Source of the DNA: Micromussa lordhowensis | Lineage: Eukaryota > Cnidaria > Anthozoa > Scleractinia > Lobophylliidae | Length of the DNA stretch: 64,000 bases | Assembly (NCBI GenBank): GCA_964020085.1 | Contig: OZ026600.1 | Span: 4,685,361-4,749,360, forward strand | Direction of reading: 5' to 3' | Part shown: positions 1 through 10,816 of the stretch, piece by piece | How the letters are laid out: every line of letters starts with the position of its first letter | Position numbering within the stretch: the stretch's first letter is position 1 | The notes under the pieces: generated by a model | What the model was told of the DNA's origin: nothing | Seen by the model: the letters and a program-made list of their open reading frames with translations, nothing else | Database searches by the model: none | Translations under genes and position numbers: made by a program

Positions 1-1222
1 ACCGGATGGAGTAAGAGAGCGAGATCGTTGCGTCCCCTTGTTGGCTCGAAAGGGACAACGAACTAAGGGATGGTTCCCATCACAACGCTCACAAACATGG
101 CGGAAAACGGCATTGACCAAGGGTCCAGCGACAAGCTCCATCGTTCCAAGAGCGACAGTAGTACGCCGAAGTCGAAGAATGCGGAACAGGAGGAGATGGT
201 GAGTTGGGAGCAGACGACGAAGAGGGAAGTGGGAGGGCTGACTGAGTCCCAGGAAGGGAGGATGAGGACTGAGGTACCCCAGAGGTCCGGGTGTGGAAGT
301 TGTACAAGTCCAGATTCATTTTAGACCAATCTGCCAAGCATGACGCCGCAGCATCCTTCCTGAATGCAACATCATACGTTTGCCAGGCAGGACCCGGGAA
401 CTGGCGTGCCGTCTGCATGATGAGTAATTTGTACTGAGTTAAGTCCTGCCAACGATTTGGATGGGCGTTGCAAAACACCCAAGCGTAGATGGTAAAGGCC
501 TGGACCCAAGTTAAAATATCGGTAATTTCCACCACTCGCTTTCGCGCCGGAGAAACAACCAATTTGCCATCCAAATATGTGTGGGGCTCAGATTCCTGTG
601 CCCTTAAGTTCTCTGCCAAGAGGTCCGCCAGCTCCACAAAAACCCCACTGGTTATTTTAGCGACCAGTTTTGCTGGAATTGGCGCGTAACCGGGACCGAC
701 TACAAAGGCCTTGCCGACCGAAGGCGCGAAAGTCGAGGTGCCGGGTGCCGGCCACGCAGGAGAAACGAACGTGGGTGGTGTAGAAATAGCCATGAGCGGC
801 GGCTGACCAAGTGCGGTGAACACCGGATTTCCTACCGTCGAATAAGTCGAAATAAACGAGGGAACAACAACATTACCTGACGTGGTGGACGAGCTTGCAA
901 TCGAGGAACTCGCCACGTTCGAAGCGTGCGCCATGCCCCCGAATGACTGAACTGCAGCGCTGGTCGACGAACTCGTCGCTCCATTCGCCTGAAACGCTGC
1001 AAGAATTTGGGGAAGCGACTGTCCTAGCGCTTGAGAGAGCGCTTGGGAAAGAGTCTCGCTGGAGATGGAGAATATGGGCGGCGAAGCCGATGAGGTTGTC
1101 GCGACCGAGGAGGTGTTTGTTTCGCCCGACGACGACGCCATGAAATCGTCCCAATGCAGCGCGGCTGTGAGGCTGTTCCGAGTAGACCGTGGCATAAAAA
1201 ACAGACGCAACGACATGCACAA
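1..1222 (-). pseudogene. Transposon gag-like protein with zinc knuckle, frameshifted, partial
   Basis: An open frame at 89-1222 encodes 377 residues: a Ser/Thr/Ala-rich N-terminal third, a conserved helical core (about residues 170-315, around FVVGPGYAPIPAKLV and a run of Trp-containing helices), and a Cys-rich tail (CRSWNDGAC...CRF). After the stop the zinc knuckle continues in another frame toward base 1 (HVCERCDGNHPLVRC), so one base has been gained or lost near 95 and the ORF is truncated by the frameshift and the window edge. A Met at residue 29 (MASSSGETN) could be the real start. From memory, this architecture is a common repeat-encoded protein of coral genomes, probably ORF1 of a tyrosine-recombinase element (DIRS or Crypton type); that class is inference because no recombinase or RT is visible here. 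Short plus-strand ORFs over it are shadows. Confidence 0.5.
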
Positions 1223-1439
1223 GTAAAACGCAAATAACAGCTAGATCGGAGAGCTAGATGACGACTGCTCTCGGCCACGCTGGCTGACAGAACTCCACGC
1301 ACTGCCAAACCTACGCCACATGGGTGACACACTGCACTAATGCGCATGCGCTTCAAACTGACCTCTGACCGCGGGTACTGTTGGCGCTCTTTGTTGTTAA
1401 CTCCTTTAAATTGCATTTAAATACATTAAACATTACAGT

Positions 1440-1725
1440 GAACCAATCAAAACTCGAAGCAAATACGTAAAGTTGACGCAAGGGGTGAGAAAGCGAGTGC
1501 GAGCGAGTCTCAATGAGTATTGGTTTCTACTTCTGATTGGATGAAAAAACGGCGCGAGTTTTTTGAGCCAATCATGTAACGCAGTAATGGAAAACCAATT
1601 ACTTTTCGACACTCAATAAAAACTGCTCTATCAAACATCATGATTCGATTTAGTACCATCCTTCCAATAAGCTGACCTTTAAATGGGAGCACCCAGCATC
1701 ATTACATAAAGGGTCACCAACTTAG
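1440..1725. repeat. Dispersed repeat, copy 1
   Basis: This stretch is clearly homologous to 8155-8345. Both start with CCAATCAAAACTCGAA, share a block around GATTGGATGAAAAA and GGCGCGAG, and end with AACCAATTACTTTTCGACAC. CCAAT-like boxes in both orientations recur in it, so it may be a promoter-bearing terminal part of an old element. The downstream region to 2160 has the same CCAAT-rich character and holds no gene I can support. Confidence 0.6.
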
Positions 1726-2174
1726 GCGTCCTGAACCGAGTGATCAGTGAGTGCTAGCGCCCCTTCAAAGTGGATCCGGGAATACTTTCACCCGGAAAAT
1801 GTTTTATATTTTAGAGCTTCAGTAAGAACGCTTTCATGATTCTGAGCACAAATTTCCAAACGTAATCTGTATTTCGTACGAATTTTACGAGTGGCGTATT
1901 TTCCATTTATTCCACACTTACCGAGACTATCCAATAGAATTGATCGCATGAAAAACCCTTACGGAATTTTTGTCATTCAATCACAATCGCGAAACGACTT
2001 TCTCGCGCGTGAGAAAAGCGTTTCATCCAATCAGAAATCAGCTGTCAAAATGAATCAGTCAGTTCGCAACGCTCAAGTTGTGGTTGGCGCCTCTTCGATC
2101 TTCCTTCTCAGAAGTTTGTAGAGTTTCCACAAGTTTACACCATTTTCTCGCAAAGTAGCTATGAACCACAGGCA

Positions 2175-2430
2175 ATGGCGGAAAGTTCGAACAGGTTTAC
2201 CACTGTTAAACCCATTGAAGATTACATTCAGGAACAGCAGAACAAAGTCACTTGGGGGTAAACCCGACGAGACGTTTATACCTTGGAAGCGAATTACTCA
2301 AAACAAAAGGAAGAGACAAGAAAAGTTGAAGAAATCCAGATGTGTGAAAATTTATTATAAGAGTCTAACGAACAGATGGCGAGGATTACGAACCATCAAG
2401 CGTTTGAGGATTTTCTTCAAATGTTAATTA
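2175..2430 (+). pseudogene. Crypton/KCTD1-like N-terminal fragment
   Basis: Reading from the ATG at 2175 gives MAESSNRF followed by an acidic helical region (EDYIQEQQNK), a stop at 2259, and then the same frame continues (TRRDVYTLE...KVEEIQM) to another stop near 2370. The pattern of an N-terminal MAxxxxRF, then a repeat of K/R-T-x-x-D-V and an EEI block, resembles the N-terminal domain of the abundant cnidarian Crypton-derived/KCTD1-like proteins. At least one in-frame stop makes it a relic. A second fragment of the same family lies downstream at 3481-3651 in the same orientation. Family assignment is from memory and tentative; the overlapping longer ORF 2161-2427 is in another frame and shows no domain. 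Confidence 0.35.
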
Positions 2431-2880
2431 AGAAATAGAAAACATGTACCGTGTTTCTATCGAGTTTTATAGTTCACCACTAAATTTTCTCCGATTCTTA
2501 TTGGTTTCAATTGATCACGTGACGCGATAGTGTTCATCCGCGGAGAGACACTACTATCAGCCCAAATAGTGCCCGTCCGCGGAAAATACCCGGCTGGATA
2601 GTAGTTGTCCGTGAAAATTTATCTGTAAACAAGCGGGTTTGTAGAAAAAAAAAACAATTGAAATTGTATAAAGGAGGTTTTGTCCGTTTTCCTATTCAAA
2701 TTTTTCATTTGGCTTTCACAGCTTTCATCTCAAAAAGTTGAAAATAGTTCAGTTGAAGTCTGATTGATTTTTGAACTAGCACGCGGAATTTAGTGGTGAA
2801 CAATAAAGACAATACAGTGTTTAAGTCTCGGAAATTTGTTCTTAAAACTAGCACGAATGCCGTTCTCTGATTGCCTACGA

Positions 2881-2912
2881 TACTCACTATCTATTCTGTG
2901 ATAGATAGTGAG
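2881..2912. repeat. Perfect 13-bp-arm palindrome
   Basis: ACTCACTATCTAT at the left and its exact reverse complement at the right flank a 6 bp loop. It probably belongs to a short MITE; the stretch 2440-2880 around it holds AT-rich sequence and a fragment with repeated CCGCGGA motifs but no gene. Confidence 0.6.
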
Positions 2913-3042
2913 TAGCGTAACAGTGTGCACTTGTTAACAAAATGACGGCCGTTTCTTGGCGTTTTCGAAGTGTTGAGAAGAGGATTTAGATTAAGTTTTG
3001 AACGACTAGTAGATTTATACTAAAACAATTAGATTATTCGCT

Positions 3043-3113
3043 CTCGATTTCTATCGCGCGATAGTTGACTCGGGCTGCGCCCTCGTCAACTATCACGCGA
3101 TAGAAATCTCGAG
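3043..3113. repeat. Palindromic MITE-like hairpin
   Basis: Two arms of about 27 bp (beginning CTCGATTTCTATCGCG and ending CGCGATAGAAATCTCGAG) flank a GC-rich loop of the type CGGGCTGCGCCC. The layout is the same as the 3' hairpin of the MITE inside the satellite array, though the sequence differs. Confidence 0.65.
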
Positions 3114-3124
3114 CTCATAATCTA

Positions 3125-3363
3125 GGCCGGGTTGTTCGAAAGCCGGTTAACGCTAACCCAGGATTAAAAGTTAACCGGGGTATCAATTTTTCTTGTATAA
3201 AAGTGTTATCCATCGTTTATGTTTTGTGTAGTTTGAGATTAGTCATGCTCAAAACTGAAGGGCAAAAACTATAAACGGAACTCCTTGCTGAAAAGCTACA
3301 AAAATGAAATCAAAATTCTCGCTAATCCTGGGTTAGCTTAATCGGGCTTTGAACAACCCGGCC
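3125..3363. mobile_element. MITE with CTA target duplication
   Basis: Terminal inverted repeats start GGCCGGGTTGTTCGAAAG and end CTTTGAACAACCCGGCC, with internal inverted GCTAACCCAGGATTA blocks. The trinucleotide CTA flanks both ends (3122-3124 and 3364-3366), consistent with a 3 bp target-site duplication. It has no coding capacity; the autonomous partner is unknown. Confidence 0.8.
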
Positions 3364-3480
3364 CTAATTGTTAAATAGAAACACGATTATTAACCAATCA
3401 GCGCGCGCATTTTCTGAGGGCTGTTTTCTAACCGGTTTTAGAAAGAACGTATCCTGTAAGCATTATCGATGACTAAGAGT

Positions 3481-3651
3481 TTGAGCGAGCAAGGAAATGT
3501 CTGGAAGCTCGAAGAAAACAACTTAAAACAAGCAAGGCAAAGGAAGAAAAGAAAACAAAGGCAGCTGAAGCTTTGACTGATGAAGAGGTAAACATTCTGT
3601 ACCAAAAATATTTAGGCTTTCGAAGAAGCGATGCATGAAGTGCTTGCACTT
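3481..3651 (+). pseudogene. Crypton/KCTD1-like internal fragment
   Basis: The frame from about 3481 reads ERARKCLEARRKQLK, a Lys/Glu-rich linker and then EALTDEEVNILYQK before a stop at 3649. This matches the recurrent order in KCTD1-like/Crypton-derived proteins: a FxRARxxLxxRRKxLK helix followed by a LTxEEExxL helix that leads into a tyrosine-recombinase-like domain, which is missing here. It is in the same orientation as the N-terminal fragment at 2175-2430 and is separated from it by MITEs, so both may derive from one copy. Confidence 0.4.
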
Positions 3652-3690
3652 TCTGAATAAAGACATAACTTGACTGAAGCTTATTGTTCT

Positions 3691-3756
3691 GGCCCTGGTT
3701 GTTCGAAAGGTGGATAACCCTATCAACCGGATAAATCACTATCCAGTGAATAGCGC

Positions 3757-3791
<35 letters not shown>

Positions 3792-3811
3792 GCCTTTGAA
3801 CAACTGGGGCC
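3691..3811. mobile_element. Short palindromic MITE
   Basis: A 121 bp element that folds on itself end to end: it starts GGCCCTGGTTGTTCGAAAGG and ends CCTTTGAACAACTGGGGCC, with CACTATCCAG/CTGGATAGTG in the middle. No clear target duplication is visible. The ends resemble those of the 3125-3363 MITE (GTTGTTCGAAAG), suggesting related transposases. Confidence 0.75.
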
Positions 3812-4048
3812 AGCTGAATGAAAAAGCAAATAAAGTTTATAAGAACGTTGAAGGTGAAAATCTCAGTAAGTATGAAACAAACAAATTACAGTATGGAAAG
3901 TGCTTAGTACGGTATTTACGCACTCGTTGTTTTTGTATCAGAAACCTCACTCTTCCGCTACGCCCTCTCGTTCGTTTTCTGTTTATGTCAACAATTCGGG
4001 CGCAAATACCGAACGCGCGCACTTTCCATGACTTCACCAGTGAATATT

Positions 4049-4160
4049 ATGATCGAAGTCTTCGGCAATCTTCGGAAATCTTCGGACATTTTCGGAAAGG
4101 TCCTGTTGCCTTCGGAAATCTTCCGAAAGTGGTCGGAAATCTTCGGAAAATCGTCAAAAA
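4049..4160. repeat. Degenerate minisatellite, TCTTCGGAAA unit
   Basis: A roughly 10-12 bp unit TCTTCGGAAA recurs with substitutions, including inverted copies (TTCCGAAAG). ORFs across it (rich in FGxFRK) are repeat translations, not genes. Confidence 0.7.
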
Positions 4161-4402
4161 CGTCGATATCAGTATGTCTATATAGTAAACAACATAATAC
4201 ATGGCTGCTTGTAGATATGGAATATCTCTTCTCGTGTTCAACTTTATGTCTCATGGGCTCGTGTAGATATGGCCGGAATATCTCATGGCTCGCTTATATC
4301 TCATGGGCTCGCGTAGATATGGAATATCTCTTCTCCTCCTGTTCAACTTTATGTCTAACGAGTGAGCGCAGCGAACGAGTGAGATATCGAGTTTTACACT
4401 CG

Positions 4403-4672
4403 GTGGCCTCATGGTTAGTGCGCTCGACTCCGGAGCGAGCGCTCCGGGTTCGAGCCCTGGCCGGGGACATTGTGTTGTGTTCTTGGGCAAGACACTGAAC
4501 TCTCACAGTGGCTCTCTCCACCCAGGTGTATAAATGGGTACCGGCGAATTTAATACTGGGGGTAACCCTGCGATGGACTAGCATAGTAGAAATACTCCTA
4601 GTCGCTTCATGCTACTGAAACCGGGATAAGCTCCGGCCTGATGAGCCACTAGGCTCGTATGCAGACTTTACC
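4403..4672 (+). mobile_element. tRNA-derived SINE with 9-bp target duplication
   Basis: A tRNA-like head (A box TGGTTAGTGCG, B box GGTTCGAGCCC) is followed by an unrelated body containing CTTGGGCAAGACACT, CCACCCAGGTGTATAAATGG and TGATGAGCCACTAGGCTC. The direct repeat TTACACTCG flanks it at 4394-4402 and 4673-4681, which is strong evidence for a retroposed insertion. It sits inside an older repeat (arms with GATATGGAATATCTC near 4195-4340 and 4685-4700). Confidence 0.85.
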
Positions 4673-4982
4673 TTACACTCGAAAATTAGATATTCCATAT
4701 CTACGTGAGCCCATGTATTATCCTCTATTTACATCACTTTTGTCTACCGTAATGGCCCACAAACACACCTTGTCTATCGTATTACATGTATTTTTAACTT
4801 TTTTATTATAGAGACAAGCGGCTCCACATAGGAAAAGAAGTGCTGTCCCATAAGAAACCTATATCTATAGCCTTGAGTGAAATGCAACGAGAAAGGTCTG
4901 TAAGCTCGTACGAAAAGAAAAGAAGTTCTTGAATGCATGCAAATTTTCTCAGTAATTTCTTAGCAGGCAGACAAGCTTCAAC

Positions 4983-5034
<52 letters not shown>

Positions 5035-5048
5035 TAATAATAATAATA
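4983..5048. repeat. (AAT)n microsatellite
   Basis: About 20 nearly perfect AAT/ATA trinucleotides with one interruption. The Tyr-rich minus-strand ORF over it is a translation of this repeat. Confidence 0.95.
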
Positions 5049-5337
5049 TCTTGATTGACCACTCCGCCAATGGGGCTTTTCAGGGCCAATGATCATGATG
5101 AAATTATGAAACAAATAATCCAAATGAACATAACATGGTTAAGAGAAACCTTGCGTGGTACAAACCCGGTTTGTTTTAACAGCCTTTAATAATAGACCAA
5201 TAATTGCAAGTTGTTTCATCACAACATGTTTCATCTCTAGATTACTTAGTCCACGAGTTTAGCCATAGGTCTCATTTGATTAATACATATGGGCAATCGT
5301 ATGAATTCGATTTGTACAAGTATGTATTTAGGGGGTA

Positions 5338-5575
5338 TGTTTCTAAAGAAACTGTGAAGCTGCGTCGGTGGGGAGTATTGCAAGATAATTTGGTTTTATC
5401 AACTGAGTTGATAATGCGAATTGGCCACCGTAAAGAGATTCGAAAGCTGACGTTTCGAGTGTTAGCCATTCGCTCCGACGAAGGGCTAACGCTCGAAACC
5501 TCAGCTTTCGAATCTCTTTACGGTGGCCAATTCACATTATCAATTCAGTTGACAAAGCCAAATTATGGATTTATA
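5338..5575. repeat. Inverted-repeat element, hairpin copy
   Basis: Left arm 5338-5460 and right arm 5480-5575 are near reverse complements (GAATTGGCCACCGTAAAGAG against CTCTTTACGGTGGCCAATTC), around a loop GAGTGTTAGC...GCTAACGCTC. The right half recurs at 9001-9150. The plus-strand ORF 5204-5644 spans it and is not a gene. Confidence 0.8.
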
Positions 5576-6204
5576 CTTCGAGTAATATTTGGAAATTTTC
5601 TCAAAATTGTACGTCTGCTCTCAGCCACACAATGCGTGAAGTAGTTTTAACATTTATATAATTAAGAACAATACTAATGAATAACCACAACTAATTTTCT
5701 CATTGCAAGCTTGTTTTATTTCTCCCACACCAACAAGCGAATGATATACATGTAACTGAAGAGTGAAGTGTCCGAAACTGTTCAACAGCCATAAGTTGAG
5801 ATTATGGTGATGTCGTGAGTTCGAACATTTTCCTGCCAAAAAAACCCGCGTTATGTTATTCCAAAACTGTGATTTCCCAGCCCACGTCACACAGTTATAG
5901 AAAGTTGTTCGCATTTGTTTCCCGGCCAATCTGATAACTGTAGATCTGCAAAAATAATTAAATAATAAGTAGTTAGTTTTGGGTAAAGTTGACTTAACGC
6001 AGAAGTCGCTCCTTAAAAGCAATTTTCTGACTAGAAAGTAGTAAACAAACGATCCAAAATCATTAATATTAAAGAAAAACACTAAACTGCGGCGGTGGCT
6101 TGGATATCTAATCATAATTAGTATAAACTGTTATAATTTTATTTCTTCGCTTACTTCTTGGTCTTAGTTTCAACTGAGGAGATCGAATATCAAACAATTC
6201 AAGA
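5576..6204. other. No feature recognised
   Basis: AT-rich DNA with a minus ORF of 153 codons (5654-6115) that shows no domain, no start context and no similarity to anything I recognise. I leave it unannotated. Confidence 0.4.
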
Positions 6205-6790
6205 CATTGTTTCACCACGTTTCTCAGCCATTAATAATTCATCAAGTTAAAGCAAAGAGAATCACAACTGGACACCCGGTCTTAATTAGCTTCACCGTTT
6301 ACTCCTCTGTTTTTGTTTCGATTGAGAAGATATATCAAACACTTGAGACAGTGTTTCATCGGCTATCCAAATACCTCAAATTTGTCAAAAAATACTCCAC
6401 TGCGCGTCGTATTTTCAACTCTCTTCTCAATGTTTGGATATCGCGATGAAACAATGTATTTCTCGTGTTTGATATATTACATATATATCATACGCGGCCC
6501 ATTCAAGACACTGTTTCACCGCGTTTCTCAAACTAATTAACAATTCTAGAGGTTTAAACAAAGGAAATCATGACGGATATCCGATCTCAATAAGCATAGA
6601 CGTTTACGATATTATTTCCTACTTTTAGTTTCAATAGAGACGATATATTAAACACTCAAGACAGCGTTTGACCACAAGTCCAAACACCTCGAACTTCGAC
6701 AAAAATACTCCGCTACGCGTCGTATTTTCAACTCTATTCTCGGTGTTTGGAAATGTGATCAAACACGGTCTTTCGTGCTTGATATATTAC
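6205..6790. repeat. Two tandem copies of a ~300-bp repeat
   Basis: Blocks starting GACATTGTTTCACCACGTTTCTC (6205) and GACACTGTTTCACCGCGTTTCTC (6508) are followed in each case by a GACAGxGTTT...CCAAATACCTC / ATACTCC...CGCGTCGTATTTTCAACTCT section. Short inverted motifs (GTTTCATCGGCTATCC against GGATATCGCGATGAAAC) occur within each copy. Copies differ by many substitutions, so the duplication is old. Confidence 0.6.
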
Positions 6791-6989
6791 TTCCAAACGC
6801 CTCGAATTTCTTTAAAATACTTCGCTTGATTCCATTACTTGGACTCTCGGCTGTGCATCGCATTTTTAATTTTCCTCTCGGTTTTTGTCAATGTTTGATG
6901 AGATGCATTTTATCATTTTCCAAATAGTACATCAAAAATCAGCTTCGAAAAAAATTCTATAGCTCAATAGAAACTCTGAATTCTGACTT

Positions 6990-7066
6990 AATTAATTCAG
7001 CATATGCTGCCTTTTTTTGTAACCTGCTAAAACAAATAAAGTTGTATGTATGTATGTATGTATGTA
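6990..7066 (+). repeat. Retroelement 3' tail with (TATG)n
   Basis: AACAAATAAAGTTG followed by five TATG units looks like the 3' end of a LINE- or SINE-type retroposon with a tetranucleotide tail on the plus strand. No coding remnant is visible upstream. Confidence 0.45.
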
Positions 7067-7135
7067 ATTACTACGTACGCTTTTAAGAAACCAAAACCAA
7101 AATTAAATTAACAAATACGATGTTTCTTGGATACA

Positions 7136-7267
7136 TCTGCAGGTACCGGAAAGCTTTGTATTTTGGGTCACTTTGGATTAGTCTTTATTTGGAGTTGTTT
7201 TGTTTCCTGTCTTTTATTTCTTTTGTTTTACGCAAGCTTACGTAATCTGTGCTCCGGTACCTGCAGA
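7136..7267. repeat. 132-bp segment bounded by 15-bp inverted repeats
   Basis: TCTGCAGGTACCGGA at 7136-7150 is the exact reverse complement of 7253-7267. The interior is T-rich and non-coding. Possibly a tiny MITE; no target duplication is evident. Confidence 0.55.
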
Positions 7268-8154
7268 AAGATCCTGTTTCTTCTATTGAAACAAGAGAAA
7301 TAAAATTTAAATCTCATTGTAAATGTGTGCAGGTTTGTTTCAAATGTTGAATTTTGGTTCAAAGACTTCAAAAATACTGGTGTTGAACTTGACAGCCAGC
7401 GCGCCTTTCGTTCAACCAAACGAAACGGAGGCCCGGCGGTACGTCTGCAACGACCGCTCTATATTTTACAAAAAAAAAAACAGAATAGTATTCATGGCTA
7501 GACAATGAACCTATTTTGCCTTCACTACACAACCGAACACACTCAAAGGTTGAGGCATAGGCGCGTTGGTCAGCCAAGCCCAAGATCTGTTTAATTGTGA
7601 CAATAGGCTTACGACAAAGTGGATAAGAGATACATCAAGTATGGTCCTACATGCGCCAAAGCCGGACACGTAAACCCCAAAAGAACCCTTGTTAGGAAAA
7701 ATAGGGACCGTGTACCCCCGACCAGATGCAGTGGCGCCACCTTTGGAGTTTTAAGGTTGATCTATAAATTAAAAAACAGTTCGTATGACGCTAATATTAC
7801 ACAATAAAAATAAACCTAATGGAAAAGTGCTAGTGGCAAGGCTGACCGTAGAATGTCACAAGTTACCCAACGGTCTCTTTTTACAAACATACTACCCATG
7901 AGTCTTCGCGTACTACGCTCGCACCCAGTTCTCTGTTCCGTGTCGGTAAAATATTAATTTATGTCAATACCAATTATCACAAATTACATTTTTATGATTA
8001 TTATTATTACCTTTTTATCCTCTTTGTCAAGGACTCTGCATTCTCTACCGTCCTGTTGGAAAACATTTGAAAAGCAGTTTTAAATTGAGTGTGGTAAAAC
8101 CAAAACCAATGTTATCACTCTGGCCAATCACAAAGGGCACAGACAATCCACAGA
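7268..8154. other. No gene supported
   Basis: Several short ORFs overlap each other on both strands here (7323-7508, 7368-7583, 7619-7807) without any recognisable domain or splice context. I see no RNA gene or element boundary. Confidence 0.4.
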
Positions 8155-8345
8155 TCCAATCAAAACTCGAAATAAATGCAAGTAGTTGACGCGAAACGCG
8201 GGAAAACATGTGCGAAGGAGTCACGAGGGGTTTTCATTTTTCTTTTGATTGGATGAAAAAGTGGCGCGAGATTTTTAAGCCAATCATGTAGCGTTATGAC
8301 GCAAAACCAATTACTTTTCGACACTCAAGGTAAACTGCTTTACAA
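8155..8345. repeat. Dispersed repeat, copy 2
   Basis: Homologous to 1440-1725 in the same orientation. It keeps the CCAATCAAAACTCGAA start, the GATTGGATGAAAAA block and the terminal AACCAATTACTTTTCGACAC, with scattered differences and small indels. Confidence 0.6.
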
Positions 8346-8574
8346 TAGCATTTTTAACTAGATTATCAAAATTCCAACATGTTATAACCACATGAATACC
8401 GTTACATGATCCAAAAATTAATCCACTTCCTATTGACATCTGTTACCCGTAAAGTAATCTTCCACTTTACTTGCTTTTTCCATTGAGACGTGCAAATTAA
8501 CGTTTTAGTGAATGTCTAGAGCCGCCGCATGCTCCAACTGCAATGCAGTGTGTTCTGAGAAAACAAATCTGTTG

Positions 8575-8885
8575 CATTCTATTGTATTCTGCATTTTCTT
8601 TCCTACTCTATGCTACTCTACTCTATTCTACTATTCTCAACTCTTTTCTAGCCTAGTCTAGTCTACTGCACTCTACTCTATTCTATCCTAGTCCAGTCTA
8701 GTCTAGGCTACTCTACTCTACTCTATTTAATTATAATATATTCTATTCTAAGTTATTCTATTCTAGTGTAGCCTAGTCTAATGTAGTCCAGTCTATTCTA
8801 ATCTCGTCTAATCTACTCTATTCTATCCTATTCTATTCTAGTTTATTCTACTCTAGTCTTGTGCCGTGTAATCTAGTCTAGTCTA
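8575..8885. repeat. Pentanucleotide-like low-complexity tract
   Basis: About 310 bp made of degenerate CTATT/CTACT/CTAGT units, drifting from CTCTA to TCTAG phases. It is a decayed simple repeat with no coding content. Confidence 0.85.
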
Positions 8886-9000
8886 ATGCAGTTACGAACA
8901 AACAACATACCGATAAATTTTCCATCTCTCAGTGGCGTAAATTACATTTTAATCGATGCCATTGTAGTTGTTACTGAAATAAGCCAGGAAAGCAGTTATT

Positions 9001-9150
9001 TATTGGATTCGCTCCGACGAAGGGCTAACGCTCGAAACTTCAGCTTCCGAATCTCTTTACGGTGGCCAATTCACATTATCAACCCAGTTGATAAAACCAA
9101 ATTATCTTGTAATACTCCCACCGACGCAGCACCACAGTTTCCTTAGAAAC
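9001..9150. repeat. Half copy of the 5338-5575 inverted-repeat element
   Basis: Starts CGCTCCGACGAAGGGCTAAC and runs through CTCTTTACGGTGGCCAATTC to the CCGACGCAGC end that appears inverted at 5355. Only one arm is present. Confidence 0.75.
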
Positions 9151-9279
9151 TTGCCCCCTTTGATCGTCAGTTATTTCTGAAGTCAATTAAATCAAAATTA
9201 CTGATCCCCAGAACTAGGATAAAGGGTAACAGAGCTCATTTCCCATGCAGGCCTCATTCTCGAGATAATCCCATCATAC

Positions 9280-9450
9280 CTCTGCATGATTGCACTTTAC
9301 ACTTCTTTGTTTCTGAGTATTTCCCTTTACAGTTCTTTCCCGTCCCCGAGGGGGGAGGGTTGGTGCAGGTCCGAGAACGGCGTTTTCTCCCGAAGCCACA
9401 GGTCTTGCTACAATCACCAAACTTCGACCAATGAGAGAACCCTCCATCAA
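9280..9450 (-). CDS. Thrombospondin type 1 repeat exon (partial gene)
   Basis: This 171 bp block behaves as a phase 1-1 exon. An AG acceptor precedes TTGATGGAGGG and a GT donor (GTATGA) follows. It encodes one thrombospondin type 1 repeat: Trp motif HWSKFGDCSKTC, then [16 protein letters not shown] and a C-terminal CKVQSC. The six-Cys spacing and the CSxTCG motif (here CSKTCGFG) are typical of TSR domains, which act in secreted or membrane-anchored adhesion and matrix proteins. It is the third of three TSR exons on the minus strand (11051-11227, 10637-10816, this one) and is the most 3' exon seen; no later exon was found. The ORF at 9274-9477 reads another frame. Confidence 0.75.
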
Positions 9451-10636
9451 CTGAAATGAAATCAAAAAATACGTCAATCAGTTAAAGGAGCTCAGTGTTG
9501 ATTTTATGATACTTCAATTTCAGACCTGGTTTTCACCAGTGTGCTAGTGCTTATGCGTGTGCTGTGTGCGTCTTTACTACCGTTATGCCTGTGCTTCATT
9601 TCCACCAATGACAGGACGTGGCGTGACACGACAAAAACTGTCACATCTTCTCCAAACTATACTTTTCTTTAGTAAGAAAATAAACGACGCTCTTATCAGT
9701 CGCCTTTAACGTCTGAGAAGTTAAAGCTGTCTAGTATAAAAACGTGACGCCCTTACGCCGATAGAAAGACTAGATAGAACCTAGTCTTTTTTATTTTTTT
9801 CTGTTAGGCCGTGCACTTAAATGCGTCTCGTTTTTATTCCAGACACCTTTAACGTCTTAAACGTTAAAGGTGTCTAGACAACTTAAACGTCTCTAGCATA
9901 AAAATGGCCAATAAAAGGAAACAGAGATAAAAACAACTCGGAAATGCAAATTGAACTTCGAAACAACTGTTCTGTACTAAGCATCCGGAATGCAGACATA
10001 TTTTAGAAAAATTGAATCATACATAAAAATTGAATCCATACAATATTAACCATGGAAATATGAACATGACTGGTTCGACGTGAAATTATAAAGAGTTGTA
10101 CAGTTTGGGATTACAAGATATGGCTGAATTAACAAGAAAATATATTGGCGTCTCGCCAAGACATAAAAACTAGCCAAAATAACGAGGTGACCGTAAAATG
10201 GGGTTACACTGTAATTCCATTATTCACCTTATTCGGATCGACCCACAACCACTTCGTAACAGCAAGAACACTTAACCAATGATAATTTAAGCTGTTTGGT
10301 ATATAGTGGGCTCAAACAGGCTTCTTTCGGGTAAAACAGCATGATGATTTCAAAGAAATTACGATACGATATTTCAAAATTAACATGAGATGATAGAAAG
10401 CCAATCCATCTCCATCCAACGAGCGTAAGTGGAATAATAATTTTATTAAAAACGCCCAAAAATATAGAAAACTAAAATGAAGTAAAAACACCCAAAATAT
10501 TACGTCAACGTTGACAATCTCGTAGAGCATAATTTAATTGCTTACACACCATGAAAGCTAAGCCAATGAAAACCCTTGAATTTCATTGTGCAATGAATCA
10601 GTTTTGAATCAAATATAATGTAATACCTTTACCCAC
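9451..10636 (-). other. Intron of the TSR gene
   Basis: Non-coding between TSR exons. It contains a perfect palindrome at 9841-9875 (15 bp arms AGACACCTTTAACGT, 5 bp loop), and a related imperfect block near 9701-9735 with the same TTTAACGTCT core. The minus ORFs at 10229-10530 show no domain. Confidence 0.55.
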
Positions 10637-10816
10637 CATTTTCCGGTTCACAAGGCTGAGTGTTGCACTTTCGCCTCTTCTTGTTTCTTCCAACGCAACC
10701 CTTGCCACCGATCGACGGAGGGGGATTGGTACAGGTTCGTTTACGCTCTTTGAAGCCACCTCCACACTTTACACTACACCTGCCCCAGGCTCCAAACTTG
10801 CTCCATCCTCCGTTTA
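10637..10816 (-). CDS. Thrombospondin type 1 repeat exon (partial gene)
   Basis: A 180 bp phase 1-1 exon: acceptor TTGCAG, donor GTGGGT. The translation carries NGGWSKFGAWGRCSVKCGGG, then [17 protein letters not shown] and CNTQPC, a complete TSR with the WxxWxxC stack, the basic strand and six cysteines. The repeated TNPPPS core is nearly identical among the three exons, showing domain duplication within one gene. It follows the 11051-11227 exon after a 234 bp intron. Small ORFs in other frames here are shadows. Confidence 0.8.

Noticed and set aside
4640..4665. Possible hammerhead core (CTGATGAGCC...GGCTC) in the SINE
   Set aside because: The required GAAA segment after stem II is absent (it reads GTATG), and no stem I partner is visible.
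4806..5123. Poly-Tyr ORF
   Set aside because: Produced by the (AAT)n microsatellite.
5204..5644. 146-codon plus ORF as a gene
   Set aside because: It spans both arms of an inverted-repeat element also found at 9001-9150 and has no domain.
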